Source: Verrucomicrobium sp. BvORR106 (GTDB lineage Bacteria; Verrucomicrobiota; Verrucomicrobiia; Verrucomicrobiales; Verrucomicrobiaceae). Taken from it: 64,000 bases of DNA. The position numbers and the translations under genes were made by a program. This document shows, piece by piece, positions 56,001-64,000 of the stretch. Within the stretch, counting starts at the first letter, position 1; the number at the start of each line of letters is the position of its first letter. The notes under the pieces were generated by a model that searched no databases, was not told the origin of the DNA, and saw only the letters and a program-made list of their open reading frames with translations. Where the stretch lies: positions 92,636 through 156,635 of the forward strand of contig NZ_BATR01000010.1 in assembly GCF_000739655.1 (NCBI RefSeq), read 5' to 3'.

Positions 56001-58283
56001 ACCGACGGCCGTGGCATCTGTCAGGGAGGTCTCCACCGTGAGGTCTGCGGCCGCCGCGCCATCACCGATGTTGAAGGTGCGGGTGCCGTCGAGGCGCACC
56101 ACCCCCTGATTGGCATCCGCAGCATTCGAGGTGGCGATCTTCACCGTCTCCTGGTTGCCGGCATTGCCGTTGAACGTGACGTCCCCGCCCAGCGTCAACT
56201 GGGCCCCTTTGTTGGTGGCATTGCTGTTCACGATGATGGCGGTGTAGGCACCAGAAGCTACGTTGTTGATGACCAGTTCCTTCAGGGAGGTGAGCGCGTT
56301 GAAGACGGTGGTGCTGGAGGACTCCTTGGCGCGCAGCACCCCGCCGGAGAGCGTGGTGGTGCCCAGCACGGTGATGTCTCCGCCCGCATTCATGCCCAGT
56401 TCACTGTCGGTGAGGGTGGCATTGCCGTTGATGTTCAGGGTGGCATTGCTGCCGTGGTTGCCGAAGGAGCCGCCGTTCATGGTGAAGTTGTTGATCGTTT
56501 CGGTGTGGTTGTTGTTGCCGCTGCTTGAAGTGCTGTCCATCCAGAAAGTGCCTCCGTTGATCGTGACGCTGGCGGTGTCCGCGATGGCATTGCTGTTCTT
56601 GAGCAGGGTGCCCCCGTTCATCACTAAATCGGTGGTCAGGCCGAGGTTGGCCACGGATTTGTTGAGACGGAGGATGCCGCTGTTCAAAGTGGTGACACCT
56701 GTGTAGGTGTTGGCCTCCGCGCCTCCCAGGATGATCTGCCCGGTGCCGCCAAAAGTCACGCCCTTGCCGCCATCGTTGGTGATGACGCTGTTGATCTGGA
56801 GGGGGGCGTTCGTGTTGCCCTGATTGACCCCGTTGGTGAAGGCGAGGATCACGCCTTCCTGGCCGTTGAGGTCCAGCGTGGCCACACTGAGAAGCATGAC
56901 ATCCGTCGCCACGGCGGTGGTGACCGCCTGGTTGGCGAAGATCATGCCGCTGTGAATCCGGAGCGTCGCCCCGGCCCCGGAGATGGTGACGCCCGTGTTG
57001 GTTCCTGAACCCGTGAGGTTGAACGACAGCGAATTGACTGAGGTGACTCCCGCCCCCAAAGCGATGTCCTGCGAGGCACTGCCAGATGTACGGGTGTACA
57101 GCACGTTATCCTGCTGGGTCTGACCGCTGACAATGGCAGTCGTGTATTCCGTGCTCGTGTTCAGCAACCGGACGCCCCGGTCATTGTCATAGGTGACCAG
57201 TCCCGTCCCTGAGCCTCCCGAGGTAGCAGCTCCATACACGCCCTTCAAAATGCCGACGGTGGACGTCCCGGCCGCGCCACTGCCGGCGAGAGTAGGCGCA
57301 CCATCAAGCATCAAGTTCGAGGAGTCTGCCACGAGATCTGCCGCCGCGTTCACGCCCAGATTTTGCCCCCGGACCAGCAGGGTGCTGCCCGCCTCGCGCA
57401 CCAGACTGCCGGCGCTGAGGCGCGTGTTCTTGGCCGAATTCGGGCTGAGGGTGACGACGGCATAACCTTCCTCCGCCGTGAGGGCAAAGGTGATCGTGTC
57501 GTTGGAGTTCACTCCGCTGTTGCCAGTGACCGTGAGGAGGGTGCCATCGCCGCGTCCTGATCCGTTCAGAGTCACGCTCCTGGCCCTCGTGATGCCGGTG
57601 TTCCCGCTGGTGCCGCTGTTGAAGCGCAAGGTGGTCTGACTGCCTCCGTTGGTCTTCGCCAGAAAGTCGGAACTGGCGGAACTCCCGGTGGCACCGTTCA
57701 GGGAGAAGGTGCCGGAAAGGATCGTGGTGGAGCCAGTGTAGGTGTTGGCCCCGGAGAAGTTCAGCGTACCGCCACTGGCTATGATGCCGCCGTTGGAGAT
57801 CGCATTCACAAACCCAAGCGTGCGGCTGCTTCCGACAGTGAAATTTCGGACCACGCCGCCGAGATCGATATTAAGAGCCTCATTAGTACCGGTGGATCCA
57901 AAGAGGATGGTCGCACTGGTGCCCGCCGTGTGCACGATGTCGCCACCGAGCGTGAGGGTGCGATTCGCCCCCGTGCCCCGCAGGGTGATGCCTGAGTTGC
58001 CGGTGTAGCCGAAGGACAACCCGTACCCCAGTGGCAGATCAGAGTTCACCGTGATGGTCTGACCGCCTGCCAAGGCGAGTGAACTGTGCCAGACACCATT
58101 GATGCTGTTCCCGACCCAGTTGCTCGTGTCGGAGTACGAGTACGTGCCGCCTGCAGTCGGGCTCCAGCCCGTCGTGGCCTGACCGTGAGCCGCCATGGCC
58201 CATACTGACACCACCAGTGTCAGCGGAATCCCCAGGGCACGGATCATCGTCCGGCGGCACATAGCATTGGTCTTGCTGTTCAT
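53043..58283 (-). CDS. Giant secreted fusion: autotransporter-type repeat protein with PEP-CTERM tail, two CBM-like modules and GH5 glycosidase
   Basis: About 1746 residues from the ATG at 58283, chosen for its signal peptide (LGIPLTLVVSVWAMAAHGQ). Residues about 35-960 are passenger-type beta-strand repeats (LNFSGANTYTGSTTILSGTF, LNKTGAGTLALKGDSTYTGA). At about 968-990 a complete PEP-CTERM tail appears in mid-protein: VPEPS, a membrane stretch (MMAFVALLAAAF) and RRSRPR. It is followed at once by a second leader-like segment (WCAALLAFLWMGVMGATAQ). Two tandem CBM-like modules follow (about 1030-1180 and 1225-1380; LVSNGDF ... DGWGKG and LLSNGNF ... EGWGKG), joined by an Ala/Lys helix. A GH5 domain ends the protein (about 1420-1746), with acid E1545 in LMNEPHG and nucleophile E1664 in LLGEVGA. 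The frame looks like two genes joined without a stop. Confidence 0.8.
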   Translation of the reverse strand: MNSKTNAMCRRTMIRALGIPLTLVVSVWAMAAHGQATTGWSPTAGGTYSYSDTSNWVGNSINGVWHSSLALAGGQTITVNSDLPLGYGLSFGYTGNSGITLRGTGANRTLTLGGDIVHTAGTSATILFGSTGTNEALNIDLGGVVRNFTVGSSRTLGFVNAISNGGIIASGGTLNFSGANTYTGSTTILSGTFSLNGATGSSASSDFLAKTNGGSQTTLRFNSGTSGNTGITRARSVTLNGSGRGDGTLLTVTGNSGVNSNDTITFALTAEEGYAVVTLSPNSAKNTRLSAGSLVREAGSTLLVRGQNLGVNAAADLVADSSNLMLDGAPTLAGSGAAGTSTVGILKGVYGAATSGGSGTGLVTYDNDRGVRLLNTSTEYTTAIVSGQTQQDNVLYTRTSGSASQDIALGAGVTSVNSLSFNLTGSGTNTGVTISGAGATLRIHSGMIFANQAVTTAVATDVMLLSVATLDLNGQEGVILAFTNGVNQGNTNAPLQINSVITNDGGKGVTFGGTGQIILGGAEANTYTGVTTLNSGILRLNKSVANLGLTTDLVMNGGTLLKNSNAIADTASVTINGGTFWMDSTSSSGNNNHTETINNFTMNGGSFGNHGSNATLNINGNATLTDSELGMNAGGDITVLGTTTLSGGVLRAKESSSTTVFNALTSLKELVINNVASGAYTAIIVNSNATNKGAQLTLGGDVTFNGNAGNQETVKIATSNAADANQGVVRLDGTRTFNIGDGAAAADLTVETSLTDATAVGGLNKTGAGTLALKGDSTYTGATTVIQGRLLVNNATGSGTGLGSLTVNAGATLGGTGRVVAAAGKSLTFHGLLDVGDSTLTTPAAADFELRGDTITFSSTSRLEFDLFGGSGDGLGNNITGVDADLLLFGTGQGLVDIASGATLHVDAADTMTAWAVGDTWKLIDWSQVSATSGSFAFSSSVDGLLAGMGLAWDTSQLHSQGTISIAAVPEPSRAMMAFVALLAAAFRRSRPRATRSSWQPAWCAALLAFLWMGVMGATAQEPAPKTNLVSNGDFTLDADGDSWPDGWGKGTGLSWEKDEAGKPFFRITATESNKMLSAYREVPIPAGVVGIEVAFKYRTADVKKGKQSWNDARAMFHFLNQAREQVKPTPSPIVFSTKAAEWTEITRNYMVPEGVAALQMMPSLFQTESGRLDFAEIRVTPLNPEQIEALKKAAAERAAKKAEMDAKVAAKRREQAAALLAKEGTLLSNGNFETENKKKDSPEGWGKGGGITWEKDESDGNRFIRLTSLTPGKTVLLFRDCPVPEGAAALEMTWKQRITGLKKGPKPWFDARIMLEFKGADGKTLPSKPAPPYSQKDTDGWVEKRTEFLVPAEAVSLVVMPALFEVKSGSFDLDNILLKPTDANVLLAKQKEREIQAEKSRVPLEEANQAKWPAAIRAEGNRIVTVDGGKEVWLQGLNVPSLEWSLRGEQVFKSVVVAIEEWKGNVIRLPIKDDYWFGKDMEDGGKAYRAVVDQVITLASNRGAYVVLDLHRYRAPRKEFLDFWKDAAERYKNHPALIFDLMNEPHGVTWEVWRDGGFVEEKRKDGDEDAFLTPEEKLHNKHGFQSPGMQAMLDTVRSTGAKNMVLVGGLDYAYQLDGIMNGFGLKDEGGQGIIYACHIYPWKRGWQKYLLDAAEKYPILLGEVGADAKKMDFMPHEMQENAETWVPDILGLIQKHRLNWTGWCFHPSASPRMLVDWNYTPTPVWGQPAKEALAGKKFELHGKLR

Positions 58284-58414
58284 GGATGTCTTGAGGAGGT
58301 GCGAATGAAGGAGCGTTTGCATCCACCCATGGGGATCAGGCAGAGACGGTTTGAAATTACCTGCCGGCAGGCGAACTGACTACCTAGCCAATCGGCTAAA
58401 CCTTGATGCCGGGT

Positions 58415-59077
58415 TCATGGACGGAACACACGGGCACGCCCGGTCACAGGATCCACCTGCACGGTGCCAAAGTTGTAAGGGAGCCCGGTTTCAGGATTTA
58501 ACGGATCACTCTGCGAGAAGAAAGTCATGAACCAGTTGCCCTCCGGTGGATCGATGGGGCCGAGCTGGGTGCCACCATTGGGACGAAACACAAAGCCCAG
58601 GCCGTCCACCTCGATGGCGTGTCCTGGCAGGGTCTCCTTGGTAAGGAAGAGTCCTGACCGGTTGGGATTCCCGTAGTCGAACAAGGTGGAGCTCTCCGCA
58701 TCTGCAGCGATGATGATGGACTCCGGCAGATACCTCACGTCCCCCTGCGGACGCCCCTGCCCGGCGACACCCGGCTCCATGATGAAAGTGCGGAAAGCCC
58801 GGAACTGGAGGTCCTGCGTGGACACATCCGCGGCGATCTTGTAGAAGCGCACCTCCACCTCGCAGTTGCGCGTCATGGCGAGCTGCCGGGCGGCGCTCAG
58901 CTCATCCATGATCATGGTGGTCGCACGGTTCAGGCTGGATGCCCGCAGCACGGACATCCCCAGCGGTGCGGCCACAGCCAGGAGGAGGGCCACAATGACG
59001 CAGACAAAGAGCAGCTCCACCAGAGTGAAGGCGGAGCGCACGCGGCGTGATGCAAACGGCAGAGGAACCTGGTTCAT
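58415..59077 (-). CDS. Verru_Chthon cassette protein D-like pseudopilin
   Basis: A 220-residue protein with a type IV pilin-like N-terminus: basic leader, then SAFTLVELLFVCVIVALLLA, with the cleavage-type FTLVEL box and hydrophobic helix (residues about 16-42). The rest (SSLNRATTMIMDELSAARQL, FRAFRTFIMEPG, VDPVTGRARVFRP) fits the Verru_Chthon D family of pilin-like proteins, which occur in multi-gene cassettes in Verrucomicrobia. Its ATG overlaps the stop of the protein A gene (ATGA). These cassettes are thought to build a pseudopilus or secretion assembly, but their function has not been shown experimentally as far as I know. Confidence 0.85.
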   Translation of the reverse strand: MNQVPLPFASRRVRSAFTLVELLFVCVIVALLLAVAAPLGMSVLRASSLNRATTMIMDELSAARQLAMTRNCEVEVRFYKIAADVSTQDLQFRAFRTFIMEPGVAGQGRPQGDVRYLPESIIIAADAESSTLFDYGNPNRSGLFLTKETLPGHAIEVDGLGFVFRPNGGTQLGPIDPPEGNWFMTFFSQSDPLNPETGLPYNFGTVQVDPVTGRARVFRP

Positions 59078-62000
59078 GGGGCAAATCGGGTGACGCTGCG
59101 AACACGAAACTTGTAGGGCCCGACCATGCCTTCAGGATCCAGCTCATCCGTGGAAGTCTTGCCATCAGCCTTCACCAGGGAGTCGGCATTGGGCTCCAGG
59201 TAACGCTCAACAATAAAGGCACCCCGGAACTCACTGGTCACGAGATCCCGACCGTCTACAAACTCGCCGGCTGTGGTTCCCCGCAACGTCTTCAGTGCCT
59301 GCGCCTTCACATGCACGGTAAAGACGTTCGACTTGGTAGTGAGCCGTGGGTAGATGTGCCCATACGGCTGCTCGCGCACATTGTCCCCGGTGAGCTGGTA
59401 GTCCTTCCACCAAGTTGCCATGTCCGCGTACTTCACACTGGCGGCGGGCTGGGCCGGGTTCACACTCTTGCCCGGGACCAGATAGATGTCGCAGATCTCA
59501 GAGGCGGACCGGAAGATGTCGCCAACCGCGAAGCGCCTCTCAAATCCCGCCAGGGTGCCCTCCCTTTCATCGAGGTTCAGGGCATAACGATAATCCGGCG
59601 TGGGTGCGGCGGCGGTGTTGTATTTGTATTTACCAGCATCGCCTGCGGGAATGGCCATGATCTGGGTGGACTTCAGCACTGCCCGCACCGCCGTGGCGCG
59701 GGTGAGGTAGGCAAAAGGCACCATCTGGTAGTTCATGTTCACCTTGCCCGCAGTGGAGAAGGGATCGCTGATGGCGTAAGGCTCCACAATCGGCATGGTG
59801 AAGAGGTCCAGGAAGGCGTGATCCGGCGGGGACTCATACGGAGGACCGGGAGGCGGCCCGGTCACACCAGGTTGTTTCCCAAATCCAGGATGACTGTCAC
59901 CCCCCAGTGGATTGCGACAGAAGAGCAGGGTCTGCCAGGGTTTGACATCGGTGGGACGCGCCGGATCAATGCCACTGGGCAGGGAGCCAAAGGCCACGGC
60001 GGACGAGATCTGCCGGTTGGGCGAGAAAGAGGCACCGCTCTCCACCACGCCCGCCCCGTTCACATAGCCACCTTTGGCATAGTAGAGCCCGGAGGAGGAC
60101 TGGGATTTGTTGGCGCTCGCCTGATCAGCAATGTTGATGTAGGGCCCGTCTGCCGTGCCGCCGATGCCCGTGTCCCAATCGCCCAGGGTCACGCCATCAG
60201 CCATGTAAGCACCATTGAGTCCACGGGGGGCCACCGGCGCGGTGCTGTTGCGCTTGTTGTCTCCTCGGTTGGGATCCAGATAGGGAGCATTGGGGAGCAG
60301 TTTGCCACGCAGGTCCCCTGCGCCACCGCTGCCAGTGTAGAAGCCGTTCTGATTGCTCGTATCGCCCGGGCCCGTCTGGGCGTCGATGCGCAGGCTGTGC
60401 ACGAGATTCGTCTCGGCCGTGGCTCCGGGAGCATCATACGGTTTGCCCCCCAGGGCGGTATCACGCTCGCCGTGGCCTTCGAAGTACTCCACCGGCACCT
60501 CTCTCAGGGAGGCATAGACACGCAGATCCCCTTTTGCCGGACCACCATAACGGGCCTCCACACTGCGCACGGTGTCGGTGGAGGTCACCAGAGGGAGTGG
60601 ATTGTGCTTGCCGTCCTCCAGGATCCCGAACCTGCCGTTTTTAACAGCGGGGTTCGCATAGCGCGCGATGCGGTTGTCAAAGTTGGCGTAGGCGGCCGTG
60701 CTCATCGTCGGACGCGGGAGGCCCGTCACCGCCGGGAACTTCAGCTTGAGCGTCTGCACTGGGACATTGGGCGAGGAGGCTGCGGCGATCTCGATGGTGA
60801 TGGTGCCGCCGTTGAAGTCGAACTTGGTGGCGTTCACCTTGAAGTCCGCGGAGCAGAAGGTATAGTTTGTTTCCTCATCCCCCTGACCCAGGACCTTCGC
60901 ATTGGTGAAGACACCGGAAGGGCTGTAGTACTGGGTGGCTTGCTCCAGCCCGGTCAGCGCCGTGGCGTTGGACTGGCCATCGAGGCCGGTGACCAGGTTC
61001 CCCGCCAGACTGGGGAAGCCCATCGGAGTGGTGCCTGCGGTGAATGCGTCCATCCCCTTCACCGAGTAGCGCACATGAGAGGACCACACGGGTGGCCCGG
61101 GAGCGGGATTGAAGGGTTCAAGGATCAACACCGCCCGCATCTGGGTGGGATCCGTCTCACTGGAGGCATAGAAGATCAGGGCGGCCTCCGTGACGGTGGG
61201 AAACCTGCCAAACCCCCGGGTTCCGTTGGGCAGGACCAGCGGCACGATCTGCGACTGTGCCGGAATAAGGCGGTTGGGATTGAATGGTGCGTAGTAGTAG
61301 GCCGGATTGCCCGCGGTGCTGAAGGTGTTCACATGGCTGCGGACGAAGTCGAACATCTCGGTCAGGATCTGGTCCCGGGTGGTGGGATACTTGCCCTGCA
61401 GACTGCCGCCGAGCCCTGGGATGGACTGGTTGGTCATTGCCTGCAGGTAGGCGTAGAGCTCCTGGTTCCTCGGCACCTCGTCCCAGTCCATGATGGGGCT
61501 CTGGCTGCTGGCCTGGGCCAGTTGGGCGGAGCTGGTAAAGGTGCTGTGGCGCTGGAAGTAGTAAGGCTTGGGACTGGCACTCTTGTTGCCCAAGGTGGAA
61601 CAGAAGGCGATGAGCTTGTCCTGAGCATTCCGGTTTGCCGCCTCATGCGGCTTGTTCACGTCCGTCGTGTTGGCCTGCAATGGCCAGAGGGTGATGCGGG
61701 GTTTGTTGAAGAGATTCACCTCCGGGGCCCGACTGGTGGTGGTGAGGAGGAAGCGGGTGCGCTCGATGTCCTGCTCGGCAAACGGGGTGAAGGCCCCGCG
61801 CGCGTTTTCCTGCCGGGGCACTCCCACCGTGCTAAACATCAACTCATCCACCGAGGCATAGAGGCGGTCGGCATCTGTCACCAGAGGCAGGGTGCCGCCA
61901 GCCACCGACGCCGTGCCGCTGCGGCTGCCGCCATTCACCACGCGTGGGATGTAGCTGTAGATCCGTGCATTGTAGGTCTCCAGCGACTCCTCAGTGAGCG

Positions 62001-62970
62001 GCGGGAACACCGTGCTCAGACAGGTCATGGCGGGATGCCCGGGATAGCGCTGAAACTCATTCTGCGCCGGCATGCGCAGCGCCAACTGCCGCTCATAGCC
62101 ATCGGAGGTGCCAGTACCACCTGTCACCGATGCCGTCCAGGGACGGTCCCAGAAAGTGCCCTCGGAGGCGGTGTTGAGGTTGATCTTGCAGCTCTCATCG
62201 TCCGTCCAGAAGGCGATGCGGCCTACGATGTGATTCTTCGTCCCATCCGGCAATGGATCTCCGGCACCAGCCACTTTGCGTGACGTGGGATCCATCACTG
62301 CCATGCGACCGTCCTTCAGCACATAGAGCCAGCGCACCGGCATGGGCAGGGGGTTGGCCTGCGAAGTGCTGGTGGCCACGATGGCAGCTCCGGACGGGAT
62401 CGTGGAGTCGAGGTAACAACCTTCCACTGGTGCCACGGTGCCCACGAGGGCCTCCGCCGCCCCGTGATCGCGTGCGACCGCCCCAGGGTGAATGACGGGG
62501 TAGTGGGCCACGGCCGTACTCCCCCGCCCCACCCACACCGGAGCATTCAAATCAGTGTAGAGAGGAGTGTTGGTGGAGGCGGCCCAGTCGGCGGGGACCT
62601 CATCGGCCAGCTTGGTAACAGGATCAAAGGCTCCCTCCACCCGCATCTGGGGAGAGGAATAGAGCTTGTAGGCAGCGCTGGCATTGCCCGTGGTGTTAAA
62701 CGTGCGGATCATGCCCGGCTGGGAGGCCCAGGCCAGGGAGGGCGCACTGGTGGCATCTTGAATCTGGGTCACCACCATGCTCGCCGCGGAGTCCGCAAGC
62801 ATGCGGGCATCAGACGAATATTCCTGGCTCTTGGCAGCTTGATACTCCGTGGAGACACTGGCGAGGAAGGTGACCACCAGAATGGTCAGCAGGGCAATGA
62901 GAGGCAGCACCACCACCAGGGCCAGACCACGCCGCGAGTATCGTCGACGAATGGAAGATCTTGAGTTCAT
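59074..62970 (-). CDS. Verru_Chthon cassette protein A
   Basis: About 1298 residues from the ATG at 62970, one base after the upstream gene's stop; a GTG at 62982 is possible. The N-terminus is RRGLALVVVLPLIALLTILV, a pilin-like or PilX-like membrane helix without a clear FTL site. A very long extracytoplasmic region follows, with lines such as ADSAASMVVTQIQDAT, RIAFWTDDESCKINLNTASE and GRMAVMDPTSRKVAG. This length and pattern match the largest member of the Verru_Chthon cassette (about 1300 residues). The WTDDE.CK.N.NTA line resembles GspK minor pseudopilins. It is the central gene of a C-A-D run, with coupled spacing on both sides. It is probably the tip or scaffold of a pseudopilus (inference). 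Confidence 0.88.
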   Translation of the reverse strand: MNSRSSIRRRYSRRGLALVVVLPLIALLTILVVTFLASVSTEYQAAKSQEYSSDARMLADSAASMVVTQIQDATSAPSLAWASQPGMIRTFNTTGNASAAYKLYSSPQMRVEGAFDPVTKLADEVPADWAASTNTPLYTDLNAPVWVGRGSTAVAHYPVIHPGAVARDHGAAEALVGTVAPVEGCYLDSTIPSGAAIVATSTSQANPLPMPVRWLYVLKDGRMAVMDPTSRKVAGAGDPLPDGTKNHIVGRIAFWTDDESCKINLNTASEGTFWDRPWTASVTGGTGTSDGYERQLALRMPAQNEFQRYPGHPAMTCLSTVFPPLTEESLETYNARIYSYIPRVVNGGSRSGTASVAGGTLPLVTDADRLYASVDELMFSTVGVPRQENARGAFTPFAEQDIERTRFLLTTTSRAPEVNLFNKPRITLWPLQANTTDVNKPHEAANRNAQDKLIAFCSTLGNKSASPKPYYFQRHSTFTSSAQLAQASSQSPIMDWDEVPRNQELYAYLQAMTNQSIPGLGGSLQGKYPTTRDQILTEMFDFVRSHVNTFSTAGNPAYYYAPFNPNRLIPAQSQIVPLVLPNGTRGFGRFPTVTEAALIFYASSETDPTQMRAVLILEPFNPAPGPPVWSSHVRYSVKGMDAFTAGTTPMGFPSLAGNLVTGLDGQSNATALTGLEQATQYYSPSGVFTNAKVLGQGDEETNYTFCSADFKVNATKFDFNGGTITIEIAAASSPNVPVQTLKLKFPAVTGLPRPTMSTAAYANFDNRIARYANPAVKNGRFGILEDGKHNPLPLVTSTDTVRSVEARYGGPAKGDLRVYASLREVPVEYFEGHGERDTALGGKPYDAPGATAETNLVHSLRIDAQTGPGDTSNQNGFYTGSGGAGDLRGKLLPNAPYLDPNRGDNKRNSTAPVAPRGLNGAYMADGVTLGDWDTGIGGTADGPYINIADQASANKSQSSSGLYYAKGGYVNGAGVVESGASFSPNRQISSAVAFGSLPSGIDPARPTDVKPWQTLLFCRNPLGGDSHPGFGKQPGVTGPPPGPPYESPPDHAFLDLFTMPIVEPYAISDPFSTAGKVNMNYQMVPFAYLTRATAVRAVLKSTQIMAIPAGDAGKYKYNTAAAPTPDYRYALNLDEREGTLAGFERRFAVGDIFRSASEICDIYLVPGKSVNPAQPAASVKYADMATWWKDYQLTGDNVREQPYGHIYPRLTTKSNVFTVHVKAQALKTLRGTTAGEFVDGRDLVTSEFRGAFIVERYLEPNADSLVKADGKTSTDELDPEGMVGPYKFRVRSVTRFAP

Positions 62971-62971
62971 G

Positions 62972-64000
62972 TCAGTTCGCACTCCACTTGGCCTCGCGCA
63001 TCATGATCTCCGTGGAGAAGATCCGGTAGGTGAGGCGGGTGGTGTTTTTGGTGAGGTTGCCGGGCTCGGCATTGCAGATGTTTTCGACCGCGCGCAGGTC
63101 GGCCTCCAGAGCAGCGGCGTTGCGGAACAACCCGGCACCGGAGAAGTCGAGCACCGCAGGAGGTGTCATGCCGTCGCCCTGAAGCCGGGTGGCGGAGGCT
63201 TCATCCAGCACCACCATGACCACACGCATCAAGGGCGGCAGTTGATGGTGGCGGGAGGCATTCACCGACTGGGGAGGCTGCCCCGGAGCAGGTGCGGGCG
63301 GATGGGTGGTAAAGGTGTCGCCGGGAAACGGAGGATCCGCTCCCGCCCAAGCCACATCGTCGACGGCACTGCGGGGCACTCGTGAATTGTAGTTGTACTG
63401 CGGGGCCAACGAAACCCCGTCTCCCTTGCCCGTGGGAGAATCCTCGCGCGGAGACAGCTTGGGCAGCAGCACGAGGGCAATCACATTCTCTGCCAGCACC
63501 CGGCCGGTGGCCTCCGCATGGTTCACGAACCAGTCCTGCGGCTTGCCCGCACCGGATTGATAGACACCCAGTCGCTCCGTGCGCTGGGTCATCTCCATCA
63601 ACCGGTAGCGATAGCGCGGCTGGTAGCCGGCCGCCTCCCGCACTGGCTCCGGCACCGTTGCCTCATCGCTGCCGAACTTTAGGAAATAACCGCAGGCGTT
63701 GAGCGAGGCGCGCAGGGATTCATGGGCAGCTGAATGCCCGAGAGGAGCCTGGAAGAAGACCGCCTGCGTCTGGGTGGGCACCGCCTGCGGGCTGGCGGCC
63801 AGCAGGGTGCGCGCCTGACCGGAGATGAAGTGTAGGTCTGAAAGGCGGTCATACACCTGGGGCACAAACGCCGCCCGCTCCGCCGTCGTCAGCACGGTGC
63901 GCGGACGGTTGGTGCTGTCGTAGTAGTCGTAGTATGTGTTCAGCGTGGCCTGGCTAAGAGTACGCGTCATGGACTCGAACGCCCCCCGAGCTTCCTGAAA
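62972..64000 (-). CDS. Verru_Chthon cassette protein C-like (5' end outside window)
   Basis: 342 residues are visible and the frame is open to the window end at 64000, so the pilin-like N-terminus and leader lie outside. The visible part opens with FQEARGAFESMTRTLSQATL, a line typical of pseudopilins of the GspJ type just after the helix. Other lines are LSDLHFISGQARTLL, VIALVLLPKLSPRED and LPPLMRVVMVVLDEASATRL, fitting the Verru_Chthon C family. It precedes proteins A and D on the same strand; protein B is expected farther upstream, beyond 64 kb. The stop is one base before the protein A start. Confidence 0.8.
   Translation of the reverse strand, partial: FQEARGAFESMTRTLSQATLNTYYDYYDSTNRPRTVLTTAERAAFVPQVYDRLSDLHFISGQARTLLAASPQAVPTQTQAVFFQAPLGHSAAHESLRASLNACGYFLKFGSDEATVPEPVREAAGYQPRYRYRLMEMTQRTERLGVYQSGAGKPQDWFVNHAEATGRVLAENVIALVLLPKLSPREDSPTGKGDGVSLAPQYNYNSRVPRSAVDDVAWAGADPPFPGDTFTTHPPAPAPGQPPQSVNASRHHQLPPLMRVVMVVLDEASATRLQGDGMTPPAVLDFSGAGLFRNAAALEADLRAVENICNAEPGNLTKNTTRLTYRIFSTEIMMREAKWSAN

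Noticed and set aside
59047..62283. Long plus-strand open frame (about 1078 codons) opposite the Verru_Chthon A gene
   Set aside because: It is antisense to a coupled, recognisable minus-strand gene and its composition is that of a GC-rich shadow frame.

Overview
The window looks like a chromosomal segment of a Verrucomicrobiota bacterium, most likely Verrucomicrobiales (Verrucomicrobium/Prosthecobacter-like). The signs are: high-GC coding sequence with few Shine-Dalgarno sites; paired DUF1800/DUF1501 secreted proteins; a Verru_Chthon pseudopilin cassette; a PEP-CTERM tail; ECF sigma/FecR-type pairs; a PUR-family (DUF3276) protein; and abundant short palindromic intergenic repeats of a kind common in Verrucomicrobia and Planctomycetes. 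All family assignments were made by eye from motifs; no search was run.

Region 1 (1-21.2 kb) holds three paralogous copies of one gene set: a large secreted DUF1800 protein, a DUF1501 protein with a twin-arginine-like leader, and a small membrane-anchored protein whose C-terminus resembles a GspG pseudopilin tail. Copies 1 and 2 converge and are close relatives, an inverted duplication. Copy 2 carries a one-base frameshift in its DUF1800 gene. Copy 3 is more diverged and has gained a duplicated lectin-like N-terminal module. Copy 1 has an extra gene, a TPR plus thioredoxin-fold protein.

Region 2 (21.2-33.1 kb) starts with an array of intergenic repeats. Two related outer-membrane proteins follow, each with an N-terminal barrel of inverse-autotransporter type and a beta-helix passenger. 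They flank a two-gene operon for a small secreted OB-like protein and an alkaline phosphatase. A hotdog thioesterase ends the region.

Region 3 (33.1-53.0 kb) has an orphan gene of unlike composition between repeat copies. It continues with an ECF sigma operon (sigma factor, small membrane protein, CpxP-like protein, alkyltransferase-like protein), a PUR-family protein and trpS. Next come a lipoprotein/AlgX-like pair, aconitase, the RNase P RNA gene on the minus strand, an OmpA-like protein, a polytopic GT-C-like membrane protein, a HAD phosphatase, and a translationally coupled ECF sigma/FecR-like pair. Intergenic spaces are rich in palindromic repeats.

Region 4 (53.0-64 kb, minus strand) holds one very long reading frame joining an autotransporter-type repeat protein with a PEP-CTERM tail to two carbohydrate-binding-like modules and a GH5 glycosidase. 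Upstream of it are Verru_Chthon cassette genes D, A and C, the last cut by the window edge. Overall the window is dominated by envelope and secreted proteins: surface enzymes, adhesin-like barrels, pseudopilin-like machinery and envelope-stress regulators. Housekeeping genes (acn, trpS, rnpB) sit between them. No tRNA, rRNA, CRISPR array or transposase was seen.
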